Translations under genes and position numbers: made by a program | The notes under the pieces: generated by a model | What the model was told of the DNA's origin: nothing | Database searches by the model: none | Seen by the model: the letters and a program-made list of their open reading frames with translations, nothing else | From: Paenibacillus endophyticus | GTDB lineage: Bacteria; Bacillota; Bacilli; Paenibacillales; Paenibacillaceae | DNA: 64,000 nt | Assembly: GCF_014192395.1 (NCBI RefSeq) | Contig: NZ_JACHXW010000011.1 | Span: forward strand, 1 to 64,000 | Direction: 5' to 3' | Shown here: in pieces, positions 7,964 through 15,718 of the stretch | Layout: every line of letters begins with the position of its first letter | Position numbering within the stretch: the stretch's first letter is position 1

Positions 7964-8872
7964 CTATTCCCCCTCATATGACGCCATACGGAAGCTTTCA
8001 ATAAACTGCTGCGCCCGCTGCGGCAGATAATGATCCTTCAGCCAAAGGATCCCGACATCTGATTGAAAATGAGCATCCTCGATTGCGAGCATTTTGACGA
8101 CGGTACTCGGGAACGAGGACATAACCGATTTCGGAAATACGGTTGCTCCAATCCCTCCTGCAATAAGCGACATAATAATTGCAACACTGGAACACTCGCA
8201 TATAATATTAGGCTCGAATCCGTGGCGCTTGCATTCATTGACCACTTGCTCATGCATGCGCGTCGTCCGGTCCGTCTTCAGCGTAAGAAACGGAAAATGC
8301 GCGAGCTCCTTCATGCATAATGATTCCTTTCCCTCATACGCTGACCACGAGCTTGGAATAACGGCCACGAATGGATCTGACGGCAAAGGCAGAATTGAAT
8401 ACTGCTGAGGGTGCTTCTGCGCCTCAAACGGCAGCCTAGCGACGATGAGGTCAATCGCCCGTTTCTCGAGCTTATCGCCTAAGTAAAAGTGATCGCCCTC
8501 CGATATTTTGAACGTGACCTGGGGATACTTCTCCCTAAACAGCTCGATTCGCTTCGGCAGCAAAGATATACACGAAACGACAGACCCGATGGACAGCACG
8601 CCGCTGATCCCTTCGTCGAGTCCCTTCACCTCACGAAGGGATTCGTCGAACTGCAGCAGCAGCGATTCCGCCTTCTGTTTAAGCAGCGCTCCCGCGTCGG
8701 TAAGTAAAAGCCCCTTTCCGTTACGTTCGAACAGTTTGACGCCAAGCTCCTCTTCCATCAGCTTTAGCTGGCGGCTCAGCGGAGGCTGCTCCATATTGAG
8801 CAGCTTGGCAGCGCGCGTAACCTGTCCTTCTTGTGCTATAGTTAAGAAGTATTTCAGCTGACGCATGTCCAA
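7964..8872 (-). CDS. LysR family transcriptional regulator
   Basis: About 303 residues. The N-terminal winged HTH is typical: MRQLKYFLTIAQEGQVTRAA, then PPLSRQLKLMEEELGVKLFERNGKG. The rest is the periplasmic-binding-like effector domain. I prefer the TTG at 8872 (8 bp after GGAG), giving M-D-M-R-Q; ATG 8866 and ATG 8890 are alternatives. It is divergent from a branched-chain aminotransferase and cotranscribed with a UDP-sugar pyrophosphorylase. A symmetrical T-N11-A site lies between the divergent genes. It may regulate itself and the aminotransferase; the effector is unknown. Confidence 0.9.
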   Translation of the reverse strand: MDMRQLKYFLTIAQEGQVTRAAKLLNMEQPPLSRQLKLMEEELGVKLFERNGKGLLLTDAGALLKQKAESLLLQFDESLREVKGLDEGISGVLSIGSVVSCISLLPKRIELFREKYPQVTFKISEGDHFYLGDKLEKRAIDLIVARLPFEAQKHPQQYSILPLPSDPFVAVIPSSWSAYEGKESLCMKELAHFPFLTLKTDRTTRMHEQVVNECKRHGFEPNIICECSSVAIIMSLIAGGIGATVFPKSVMSSFPSTVVKMLAIEDAHFQSDVGILWLKDHYLPQRAQQFIESFRMASYEGE

Positions 8873-8892
8873 ATCGATCACTCCGTTCATCT

Positions 8893-8907
8893 ATACCCAA
8901 AAGGTAT
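8893..8907. promoter_or_regulatory. LysR-type T-N11-A binding site
   Basis: A perfect inverted repeat, ATACC-CAAAA-GGTAT, containing T-N11-A, lies in the lysR/ilvE-like divergent gap. This is the standard geometry of a LysR recognition site. Inferred from sequence only. Confidence 0.55.
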
Positions 8908-8991
8908 GGACCTTCAATAAAATAGATATTTTAAATATATCGCATGTAGTGTTAGCATTCAATTATCGATCATTAAAGGGAGATGGGCCAT

Positions 8992-10074
8992 TTGCTTCAA
9001 TCATTGGAAATCGAATTAACGAGCAATAAGAAACAGCAGCCAGCAGCAGATCAGCTAGGATTCGGCAATCATTTCACGGATCATATGTTTATTATGGATT
9101 ATTCGACAGACAACGGCTGGCATAAGCCCCGCATCCAGCCTTACCAACCGATCGTGCTAGACCCTGCCGCTAAGGTGTTCCACTATGGACAAACGATATT
9201 CGAGGGCTTGAAAGCGTATAAAACGGATGACGGCCGTGTCCTTCTGTTCAGGCCTCATAAAAACATACAAAGAATGAATCGCTCCAACGAGCGTCTCAGC
9301 GTACCAGAGCTGAATGTAGATGTCGTCATTGAAGCCTTGAAGCAGCTTATATCCGTCGACAAGGACTGGATCCCAACAGCACCAAGCACATCGCTGTATA
9401 TCCGCCCATTCATTATTGCGACACAGCCGCAGCTTGGTGTAGCACCGTCTACGCACTATCAATTTATCATCATCATGTCGCCAGTAGGCGCTTACTATAC
9501 GGAAGGCGTGAACCCTGTCAAAATCTTCGTCGAGTCTGAATACGTCCGCTCCGTCAAAGGCGGCGTTGGCGAAGCCAAGACGGCAGGCAATTATGCCGCT
9601 GGCTTGAAGGCGCAAGAGATCGCCAAAGAAAAAGGATATTCTCAGGTCCTCTGGCTCGACGGCGTACATCGCAAATACATCGAGGAAGTCGGCAGCATGA
9701 ACGTTTTCTTCAAGCTGAAAGGCGTCGTACACACGCCAGCGCTGAATGGCAGTATTTTGGATGGAGTCACTCGAAATTCAATTATTCAGCTGCTTAAGCA
9801 TTGGAACATTGAAGTGATAGAGCGTCCGATTACGATTGAAGAGCTGTATAAAGCAAGTCAAAACGGCGAGCTCGAAGAGGCCTTCGGCACGGGAACAGCG
9901 GCCGTAATTTCACCAATCGGCGAGCTGAACTGGCAGGATGACGTCCTCATTATTAATGACGGGAAGACAGGCGAGCTTTCCAAAAAGCTATATGATACGC
10001 TGACTGGTATCCAAATGGGCAAGCTGGAAGACCCGCTTGGCTGGATGGTTGAAGCGACGCCGGTAAACGTATAA
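8992..10074 (+). CDS. ilvE: branched-chain amino acid aminotransferase
   Basis: About 360 residues, PLP fold type IV. Visible: FGNHFTDHMFIMDY near the N-terminus, YGQTIFEGLKAY, LYIRPFI, VGEAKTAGNYAAGLKAQ with the PLP lysine expected near K201 (AKTAGNY), and FGTGTAAVISPIG. It interconverts Leu, Ile and Val with their 2-oxo acids. I prefer the TTG at 8992, 9 bp after GGGAG, because the ATG at 8983 directly abuts that site. The gene is monocistronic with its own terminator. The divergent LysR gene suggests local control. Confidence 0.93.
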   Translation: MLQSLEIELTSNKKQQPAADQLGFGNHFTDHMFIMDYSTDNGWHKPRIQPYQPIVLDPAAKVFHYGQTIFEGLKAYKTDDGRVLLFRPHKNIQRMNRSNERLSVPELNVDVVIEALKQLISVDKDWIPTAPSTSLYIRPFIIATQPQLGVAPSTHYQFIIIMSPVGAYYTEGVNPVKIFVESEYVRSVKGGVGEAKTAGNYAAGLKAQEIAKEKGYSQVLWLDGVHRKYIEEVGSMNVFFKLKGVVHTPALNGSILDGVTRNSIIQLLKHWNIEVIERPITIEELYKASQNGELEEAFGTGTAAVISPIGELNWQDDVLIINDGKTGELSKKLYDTLTGIQMGKLEDPLGWMVEATPVNV

Positions 10075-10096
10075 ACCCACACGCAGAACAAATAGG

Positions 10097-10125
10097 AAAG
10101 CCAGCAGCCCGCGCTGCTGGCTTTT
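10097..10125 (+). terminator. terminator of branched-chain aminotransferase gene
   Basis: AAAGCCAGCAG (10097-10107) pairs with CTGCTGGCTTT (10114-10124) around a 6-nt loop and is followed by a T. Confidence 0.85.
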
Positions 10126-10334
10126 GCTTATGTTCAAAAGCTTCCCCCTAGATACAGCTAACTGATCGTTGTTCTTCCCAATAAAAGCTGTCTACTGCAA
10201 ATAAAAGCTTCCGTTTCGGCTGACAAATCTATGCGGTCTCCAGTAAAAAACAATTATATCCATTTAATCTATCCCATTTGGCCTGCGTTTCCGTTAGGAT
10301 AAACGTACTGAATCGAATAAGGGATGGATTAGAC

Positions 10335-11312
10335 ATGCTGAACATTACGGCTGTGCATACGGTTTTTCAGAAAGAAGAGCTCTTCCAAGGGATAGCCGCG
10401 AGGTATGATATCGGGACGCCGCTGCGCAGTCGCTTTATCCTGAACGGCTTGAACGATACTTACGAGGTCGAGACTACTGTCGGTACATTTATTCTGCGCA
10501 TCTATAAGCATGCTTGGCGCAGCGAGGCTGAAGTCCGATTCGAGCTGGAGCTGCTGTCCTTTCTAGCCAGCTGGGATATGCCCGTAGCCCGGCCGCTGCT
10601 CCGAATCGATGGAGAACTGATTACCAAGCTGAATGCTCCGGAAGGCTTCCGTTATGCTGCGCTTTTCACTTTTGCCGAAGGGATTGGGAAGGTCGACTTG
10701 GAATCAAGCAGCTCTTATGGCCGTGCCGTCGCACACTTGCATTATGCCATGGATCAGTATGTGCCGGCTTATGAGCGGTTCGCGCTCGATGCCTCTCATT
10801 TGCTTGACGAGCCGCTGCAACAGCTGCTTCCTTTCCTGCGGCATCGCCCCTCTGACGTGAAGCTCGTGCAGGACATCGCTTTGCGGCTAAGGTCGACTCT
10901 CGAAACCGCTTCGCTTGCATCCTATGACTGGGGAATTTGCCACGGCGATCTGCATGGGTGGAATGTGTTTCATCGCGATGACGGCAGCCTCACCCATTTT
11001 GACTTTGACTGCTGCGGGATGGGCTGGCGTTCCTATGACTTGTCTGTTTTTCTATGGGACCGCGTGCACGGCAGGCAGGTAGGCAGCTTCGAGGACGCCT
11101 GCTGGGATGCCTTTCTGAAAGCATATTTGGAGGAACGGACTATGAACGAGCAGGATCTGGCCATGATTCCCGCTTTTGTCGCAGTCAGGCAAATATGGCT
11201 GATGGGCTTGCATACCGGTCGAAGCCCGGTTTGGGGTGCATGGCAGGACGATGGATATTTTGATGGAAAGCTGAAGTTTCTGTACGCATGGGTGGAAAAG
11301 CATCAGCTTTAG
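10335..11312 (+). CDS. phosphotransferase, APH/choline kinase-like family
   Basis: About 325 residues from ATG 10335, 7-8 bp after AAGGGATGG. Kinase-like fold: RFILNGLNDTYEVET takes the place of the glycine-rich loop, the ATP-lysine region is replaced by FILRIYKH, the catalytic loop is ICHGDLHGWNVF (H-G-D-x-x-x-x-N, near residue 215) and the metal-binding segment is FDFDCCG. Family members phosphorylate aminoglycosides, choline, homoserine or spore-coat substrates. Nothing in the neighbourhood points to an antibiotic, so it is left as a small-molecule kinase of unknown substrate. Confidence 0.82.
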   Translation: MLNITAVHTVFQKEELFQGIAARYDIGTPLRSRFILNGLNDTYEVETTVGTFILRIYKHAWRSEAEVRFELELLSFLASWDMPVARPLLRIDGELITKLNAPEGFRYAALFTFAEGIGKVDLESSSSYGRAVAHLHYAMDQYVPAYERFALDASHLLDEPLQQLLPFLRHRPSDVKLVQDIALRLRSTLETASLASYDWGICHGDLHGWNVFHRDDGSLTHFDFDCCGMGWRSYDLSVFLWDRVHGRQVGSFEDACWDAFLKAYLEERTMNEQDLAMIPAFVAVRQIWLMGLHTGRSPVWGAWQDDGYFDGKLKFLYAWVEKHQL

Positions 11313-11407
11313 TCTTACCGGAGCAAATCGAAGCTATCCTGTGTTTGCTCCATCCCACCTTCTATTTTGAATCGCCTGTTTACTTTATAAAAAAGGTATG
11401 CTATCTT

Positions 11408-11427
11408 ATTTCTACGCATATAGAAAT
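11408..11427. promoter_or_regulatory. operator, first copy (ATTTCTA-N6-TAGAAAT)
   Basis: Perfect 7-bp inverted repeat ATTTCTA-CGCATA-TAGAAAT upstream of the ArsR gene. Identical arms with the same 6-bp spacing recur before the MFS gene, which makes this a strong candidate binding site for the ArsR protein. Confidence 0.7.
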
Positions 11428-11455
11428 AACAATCGTAGAAAAAGGTGAAGCCGCC

Positions 11456-11737
11456 ATGTCAGAAGATCATGCGAACGTACGCGAAGCCGTTAAAGTCTAT
11501 AAAGCGCTTGGCGAGCCTACTCGTCTCAAAATCGCTCTGCTGCTCACAGAAGAGAGAAATTTGTGCTGCTCCGATATCGGCTCCAAGCTTGAATCCGTAG
11601 CAGGCTCCACTCTTTCTCATCACTTGAAGCAATTGACGGAATGCGGACTGCTCAATCTCCGCAAGGACGGAACGTATATCTACTACAGTGTGAACCGCGA
11701 ATTGGCGAAGAAATACGCGCCTTATTTGTTGGAGTAA
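11456..11737 (+). CDS. ArsR family transcriptional repressor
   Basis: A 93-residue winged-helix protein starting at ATG 11456 after an AAAGGTGAAG site. The core is ALGEPTRLKIALLL, then SCVAxST-like recognition sequence VAGSTLSHHLKQL and a DGTYIYYSVN wing. It has two adjacent cysteines (LCCSDIG) but not the classical metal-binding ELCVCD motif, so metal sensing is uncertain. It precedes an MFS exporter by 71 bp. Identical inverted repeats before both genes suggest it represses itself and the exporter. Confidence 0.9.
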   Translation: MSEDHANVREAVKVYKALGEPTRLKIALLLTEERNLCCSDIGSKLESVAGSTLSHHLKQLTECGLLNLRKDGTYIYYSVNRELAKKYAPYLLE

Positions 11738-11751
11738 TTTTTTTGTCTACT

Positions 11752-11771
11752 ATTTCTATATATTTAGAAAT
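11752..11771. promoter_or_regulatory. operator, second copy (ATTTCTA-N6-TAGAAAT)
   Basis: ATTTCTA-TATATT-TAGAAAT lies between the ArsR stop and the MFS start, with both arms and spacing identical to the site at 11408-11427. It implies a second regulated promoter for the transporter. Confidence 0.7.
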
Positions 11772-11808
11772 ATAAAATTATTGGAGTGGAGAAGGGAGCA
11801 AAATCTGT

Positions 11809-13005
11809 ATGTCTAACGCTTGGAAAATTTACATGCTGGCAATTATCAGCTTTCTGGTTGGAACTTCTGAATTTATTATTGCCGGCATTCTAGATAAGGT
11901 TGCCTCTGACGTCGGCGTTTCGGTATCAGCAGCTGGGCAATTAATTACCGTGTTCTCGCTCGCCTATGCATTCGGCACCCCGATCCTCATGGCGGTTACC
12001 GCACGCATGGAACGGCGCAGCCTGCTACTCTACTCGCTTGGCGTATTCGCTGTCGGCAACTTAATCGCCGTTTTACTGCCTGGTTTTGCATTCCTGATCG
12101 TATCCCGGATTGTACTAGCGCTCAGCACAGGTGTCTTTGTCGTCACCGCATTAACCGTCGCATCAAAGCTTGCTCCCGCAGGCAAGCAAGGCAGCGCGAT
12201 TGCGACGCTCGTTATGGGCTTCAGCACCGCTTTAATTATTGGCGTTCCGCTCGGCAGGCTGGCCGCTTCCGTTTACGATTGGAAGCTTATCTTCGGAGCA
12301 ATCGGTTTGCTTGGACTTCTGGCAATGCTGATTATCGTCACTTCCATTCCGCAATCCGACGGTGAAGCGCCCGTTCCAATTCGCAAACAGTTGTCCCTTC
12401 TGAAGCAGCCGAAAATCGCCATCGCCTTAACCGTAACCTTCTTATGGATCGGCGGTTACTCTATCGTATATACGTACATCTCGCCTTTTTTATTAACCGT
12501 CACCAAGCTTACCGAACAAGGCGTCAGCATCGGATTATTCGCATTCGGCATCGCGAGCCTCATCGGTTCCAAAATCGGCGGATTCAGTACGGACAAATGG
12601 GGGGCTCCGCGAACGCTCGTCAGCGGAATGCTATTCCATACCGTTGCACTCGTTCTGCTCTCATTTGCTGGGCAATCGCAGGTCATCGTCTTCCCGCTTC
12701 TGATGCTATGGGCGTTCACGGCTTGGTCATCCGGCCCAACGCAGCAGTATCACCTGATGTCACTCGCTCCGGAAGCATCCGGCATCATGCTTAGCTTGAA
12801 CAGCTCTGTTCTTCAGCTGGGCATGGCTGCAGGCGCAGGTCTAGGCGGCGTAATCGTCGAGCAAGCCTCGCTCACCTCAATCACTTGGATCGGAGCAACA
12901 GGCGTCATACTTGCCGCTGCAACAGCAGCCACATTTTTCGGGGTTTCCCACTCTCGCTCCCGACGCAAAGAATTGGAGCGCACAGTAGTGGTTCCAGCCA
13001 AGTAA
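11809..13005 (+). CDS. MFS transporter, DHA1-type efflux protein
   Basis: A 398-residue protein with about 12 hydrophobic segments. The first helix carries LVGTSEFIIAGIL, and the loop between helices 2 and 3 is reduced to MERRS. This matches the AraJ/PbuE/NepI-like branch of proton-driven sugar, nucleoside or drug exporters. It acts in the cytoplasmic membrane. It follows an ArsR gene with a matching operator at both promoters, so expression is probably induced by a ligand of that repressor, which could also be the exported compound. It ends at a strong bidirectional terminator. Confidence 0.88.
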   Translation: MSNAWKIYMLAIISFLVGTSEFIIAGILDKVASDVGVSVSAAGQLITVFSLAYAFGTPILMAVTARMERRSLLLYSLGVFAVGNLIAVLLPGFAFLIVSRIVLALSTGVFVVTALTVASKLAPAGKQGSAIATLVMGFSTALIIGVPLGRLAASVYDWKLIFGAIGLLGLLAMLIIVTSIPQSDGEAPVPIRKQLSLLKQPKIAIALTVTFLWIGGYSIVYTYISPFLLTVTKLTEQGVSIGLFAFGIASLIGSKIGGFSTDKWGAPRTLVSGMLFHTVALVLLSFAGQSQVIVFPLLMLWAFTAWSSGPTQQYHLMSLAPEASGIMLSLNSSVLQLGMAAGAGLGGVIVEQASLTSITWIGATGVILAAATAATFFGVSHSRSRRKELERTVVVPAK

Positions 13006-13012
13006 TGCAGCA

Positions 13013-13055
13013 ACAAACAAGCAGGCCGCCCATCATAGGCGGCCTGCTTGTTTGT
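13013..13055. terminator. bidirectional terminator between MFS gene and tyrS
   Basis: A perfect 18-bp stem (13013-13030 with 13038-13055) around a 7-nt loop, with A- and T-rich ends on both sides. It serves the convergent MFS and tyrosyl-tRNA synthetase genes. Confidence 0.9.
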
Positions 13056-13062
13056 CTTTATC

Positions 13063-14352
13063 CTATTCAAAGCGAACAAAGAAGTAATTTTTTTTGCCGC
13101 GCCGAAGCACGACATATTTGCTATGCAGCTTGTCTCCTGTGCCAATTACGGCTTCGGCATCTGTCTGCTTGGCTCCGTTTATCGAAATCGAGCCGCTCGT
13201 AATATCCTGCTTCGCTTGGCGGCGAGATGGCGCTGCTCCAGATTCAATCAGCAGATCCATCAGCGTTAGCTCGTCCCGGCCGTTTATGACCGTCGTAGGC
13301 ATGTCCTGCAGCGCTTCGATCAATTCCGCTTCGCTCAGCTGATTAACATCCCCCGAGAAGAAAGCCTGCGTAATTTTCTCCGCGCTGTCCAGCGCTTCTT
13401 GGCCGTGTACTAGGCGAGTAATCTCGCGCGCGAGCTCGCGCTGCGCCACGCGTTTTTCCGGATGAGCCTCAAGCTCCTGCTCCAATGCTTCGATTTCCGA
13501 ACGCGAGAGGAACGTGAAATATTTCAAAAACTTAATCGTATCGTTATCCTCCGTGTTTATCCAAAATTGATAAAACTGGTAGGCCGATGTTTTTGAACGG
13601 TCCAGCCAAATCGCACCGGATTCGGATTTGCCAAACTTTTTACCGTCGCTTTTGGTTACAAGCGGCATCGTCATGCCGTAAGCATCTCCGCCGCCCATTT
13701 TGCCAATAAGGTCGAGCCCGGCAGTTATGTTGCCCCATTGATCGCTGCCGCCAATTTGCAAAGCGCAGCCATGCTCCTGATGAAGCTTGTGGAAGTCGTA
13801 GGCTTGCAGAATCATATAGCTGAACTCGGTGAAGGAGATGCCTGATGACAAGCGGGAATCAACGGAATCCTTGGCGAGCATATAGTTCACCGTAAAGTTT
13901 TTGCCAACGTCACGCAGAAAAGTGATCACGTCCAGCGGTGCAATCCAGTCGTAGTTGCTCACCAGCTTGGCAGCATTGTCGGCAGCATCGAAGTTTAGGA
14001 ACCTCGAAAGCTGGCGCTTTAGACTCTCCGTCCACTGCGCTACGGTATCCGACGTGTTAAGCGACCGCTCCGAAGAGCGTCCGCTTGGATCACCGATCAG
14101 ACCAGTCCCGCCGCCTACCAGCGCGAGCGGGATATGGCCCGCCTGCTGGAAGCGCCGCAAGCATAGAATCGGAAGCAAGCTTCCGATATGCAAGCTGTCC
14201 GCCGTCGGGTCAAAGCCGCAGTACAGCACGACGCGCTCGCTTGCCAGCTTTTTATGTAATTCCTCGCGGTTCGTGAATTGCTGTACCAATCCCCTGTACT
14301 CCAGATCCGCCAAAAGATCGTCTTGATTAACTACTGCTTTTTCTTTTGTCAT
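13063..14352 (-). CDS. tyrS: tyrosyl-tRNA synthetase
   Basis: A 429-residue class Ic synthetase that attaches tyrosine to tRNA-Tyr. Visible: YCGFDPTADSLHIGSLLP with the HIGH-like element, the Tyr-binding region SYMILQAYDF and GGSDQWGNI, and the KMSKS-type loop KFGKSESG. A C-terminal S4 RNA-binding domain (ESGAAPSRRQAKQDI) follows. Length is usual for TyrS. The start has GAGGAGAG about 8 bp upstream. No T-box was seen in the short upstream gap. Confidence 0.96.
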   Translation of the reverse strand: MTKEKAVVNQDDLLADLEYRGLVQQFTNREELHKKLASERVVLYCGFDPTADSLHIGSLLPILCLRRFQQAGHIPLALVGGGTGLIGDPSGRSSERSLNTSDTVAQWTESLKRQLSRFLNFDAADNAAKLVSNYDWIAPLDVITFLRDVGKNFTVNYMLAKDSVDSRLSSGISFTEFSYMILQAYDFHKLHQEHGCALQIGGSDQWGNITAGLDLIGKMGGGDAYGMTMPLVTKSDGKKFGKSESGAIWLDRSKTSAYQFYQFWINTEDNDTIKFLKYFTFLSRSEIEALEQELEAHPEKRVAQRELAREITRLVHGQEALDSAEKITQAFFSGDVNQLSEAELIEALQDMPTTVINGRDELTLMDLLIESGAAPSRRQAKQDITSGSISINGAKQTDAEAVIGTGDKLHSKYVVLRRGKKNYFFVRFE

Positions 14353-14430
14353 ACAGCTCTCTCCTCTATGGTTTCATCCAGCTAGCGTCAAGCCCCAATA
14401 AGGCCGTAGGTTCGCCGTTCGCGGTTAAAT

Positions 14431-15489
14431 CTAAGTGCCGCCTAGCCTGCGCCTGCGAATCGATTTTCTAATGAAAACATCACAGATGACCAAGGACACA
14501 CCTACCAAAATATCGGTTAAGGCCACAAAAATGAAATTAAACGGATAACCGCCCATCCTTGAAATATAATACACCGTAAACGCCAAAATCCCAAGCATGC
14601 TTATCGTGAAAATATAGCTTTTGCGTAATAACAGCGCTAAGCATGCTGCAAATGTCGCCAGTATGACTGCAGTTCCGAGCGTCAACAGATTATGCTCCGA
14701 CTCGATATTGGTTGGAAATAGCAGCCTGCTTGAGAAAACGTAAGAAAAATACCAATCCTCGCTTGGCAGCCTGCGGAACGAAGCTTTGTATACGGTGCTG
14801 CTCGACTTCTCCATCGGAAGATTCGAATGCAGCTTAGCTCCCGCTGCATACAGCTGCACCTCAAGTTCTACATTTGGCTCCCCCTCCCAAAACTCGGCAG
14901 GCGTCAAATAATACTGGTGGGAGCGTATTTTATGGATAATACCCTTCTCGTAAAGACCTCCGCCCTCCGCATACTGAATAACGATATGTTTCGTTTCGTC
15001 AGGACCGAAGGAAAGTGGAAACTGCGTACCCACAGGCGCTTGATTGCCTATCCATCCCTGATTCAACCTAATTGCTTTCCCGCTAACCGGATCTGTTACC
15101 GTATCCGTTACCGCTGCTTGCCAATTGGCAGGCTTAGCTTCATGCGCGAGGCTCACAGCAACCTGCTCTCCGCTTTCTGTAACAGTGAGCGCTTCTTTGG
15201 AAGGTGTCAAAAACAATACCCGAATGTCCTTCCGCTCATTCGATTTATTGTGCAGCTCGTAAGAAACTGTAATGTCGGCCTGACCCATATAGTCGTTAAC
15301 GCTTTTGCCGATTTTGAACAGCACCTTCTCCTGAACCAAGCTGACCTTCGAATGCTCATCCAGCTGCAGCAAACCGTATCCTTCCGCAGGTTCATAAAGG
15401 GGTCCGCCATTGGCGCCGGCTGTTGCAGGTCCTATAAGCAGCATCAGTATAGCCGCTATAAAAATAGCCGGAATCCGTATTCGCAGCAT
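14431..15489 (-). CDS. exported/membrane protein of unknown function
   Basis: About 352 residues from ATG 15489, 6 bp after GGGAGG (ATG 15507 has no such site). An N-terminal signal sequence (IPAIFIAAILMLLIGPATAGANG) precedes a roughly 230-residue beta-rich extracellular part (VSYELHNKSNERKDIRVLFLTPS), and then at least three C-terminal transmembrane segments and a basic cytoplasmic end (RKSIRRRRLG). No family was recognised with confidence. It lies between tyrS and glnS without clear functional link. Confidence 0.72.
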   Translation of the reverse strand: MLRIRIPAIFIAAILMLLIGPATAGANGGPLYEPAEGYGLLQLDEHSKVSLVQEKVLFKIGKSVNDYMGQADITVSYELHNKSNERKDIRVLFLTPSKEALTVTESGEQVAVSLAHEAKPANWQAAVTDTVTDPVSGKAIRLNQGWIGNQAPVGTQFPLSFGPDETKHIVIQYAEGGGLYEKGIIHKIRSHQYYLTPAEFWEGEPNVELEVQLYAAGAKLHSNLPMEKSSSTVYKASFRRLPSEDWYFSYVFSSRLLFPTNIESEHNLLTLGTAVILATFAACLALLLRKSYIFTISMLGILAFTVYYISRMGGYPFNFIFVALTDILVGVSLVICDVFIRKSIRRRRLGGT

Positions 15490-15665
15490 GCCGTCCCTCC
15501 CATTCATTGTGATTGGTATGATGACTAGCGCGATGGCAGCTCCATCCTTTTATTTTAGCATTTCGCGCACTCTTTGGCATACGTTGCGGTATTTTTCTCC
15601 ATTCCGCTTTTAACAGAGCTGCGAAATGGACCAAATAAAATCCAGACATAATAGACGATAAAACC

Positions 15666-15706
15666 AATCCCCCAGCGGCACCATTCATAGGATACGCAGG
15701 GGGATT
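15666..15706 (-). terminator. likely terminator of glnS
   Basis: AATCCCCC-A-GCG (15666-15677) pairs with CGC-A-GGGGGATT (15695-15706), 13 bp after the glnS stop. The rest of the 230-bp gap shows no supported gene. Confidence 0.55.
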
Positions 15707-15718
15707 CCTGTTGTTGTT

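Noticed and set aside
10335..11312. Antibiotic-resistance aminoglycoside phosphotransferase
   Set aside because: Only the generic kinase-like motifs are present; the family includes many housekeeping kinases and nothing nearby indicates resistance.
15555..15688. Minus-strand frame ending KECAKC with a hydrophobic stretch, downstream of glnS
   Set aside because: No start codon or ribosome binding site in a sensible place, and it runs through the likely glnS terminator.
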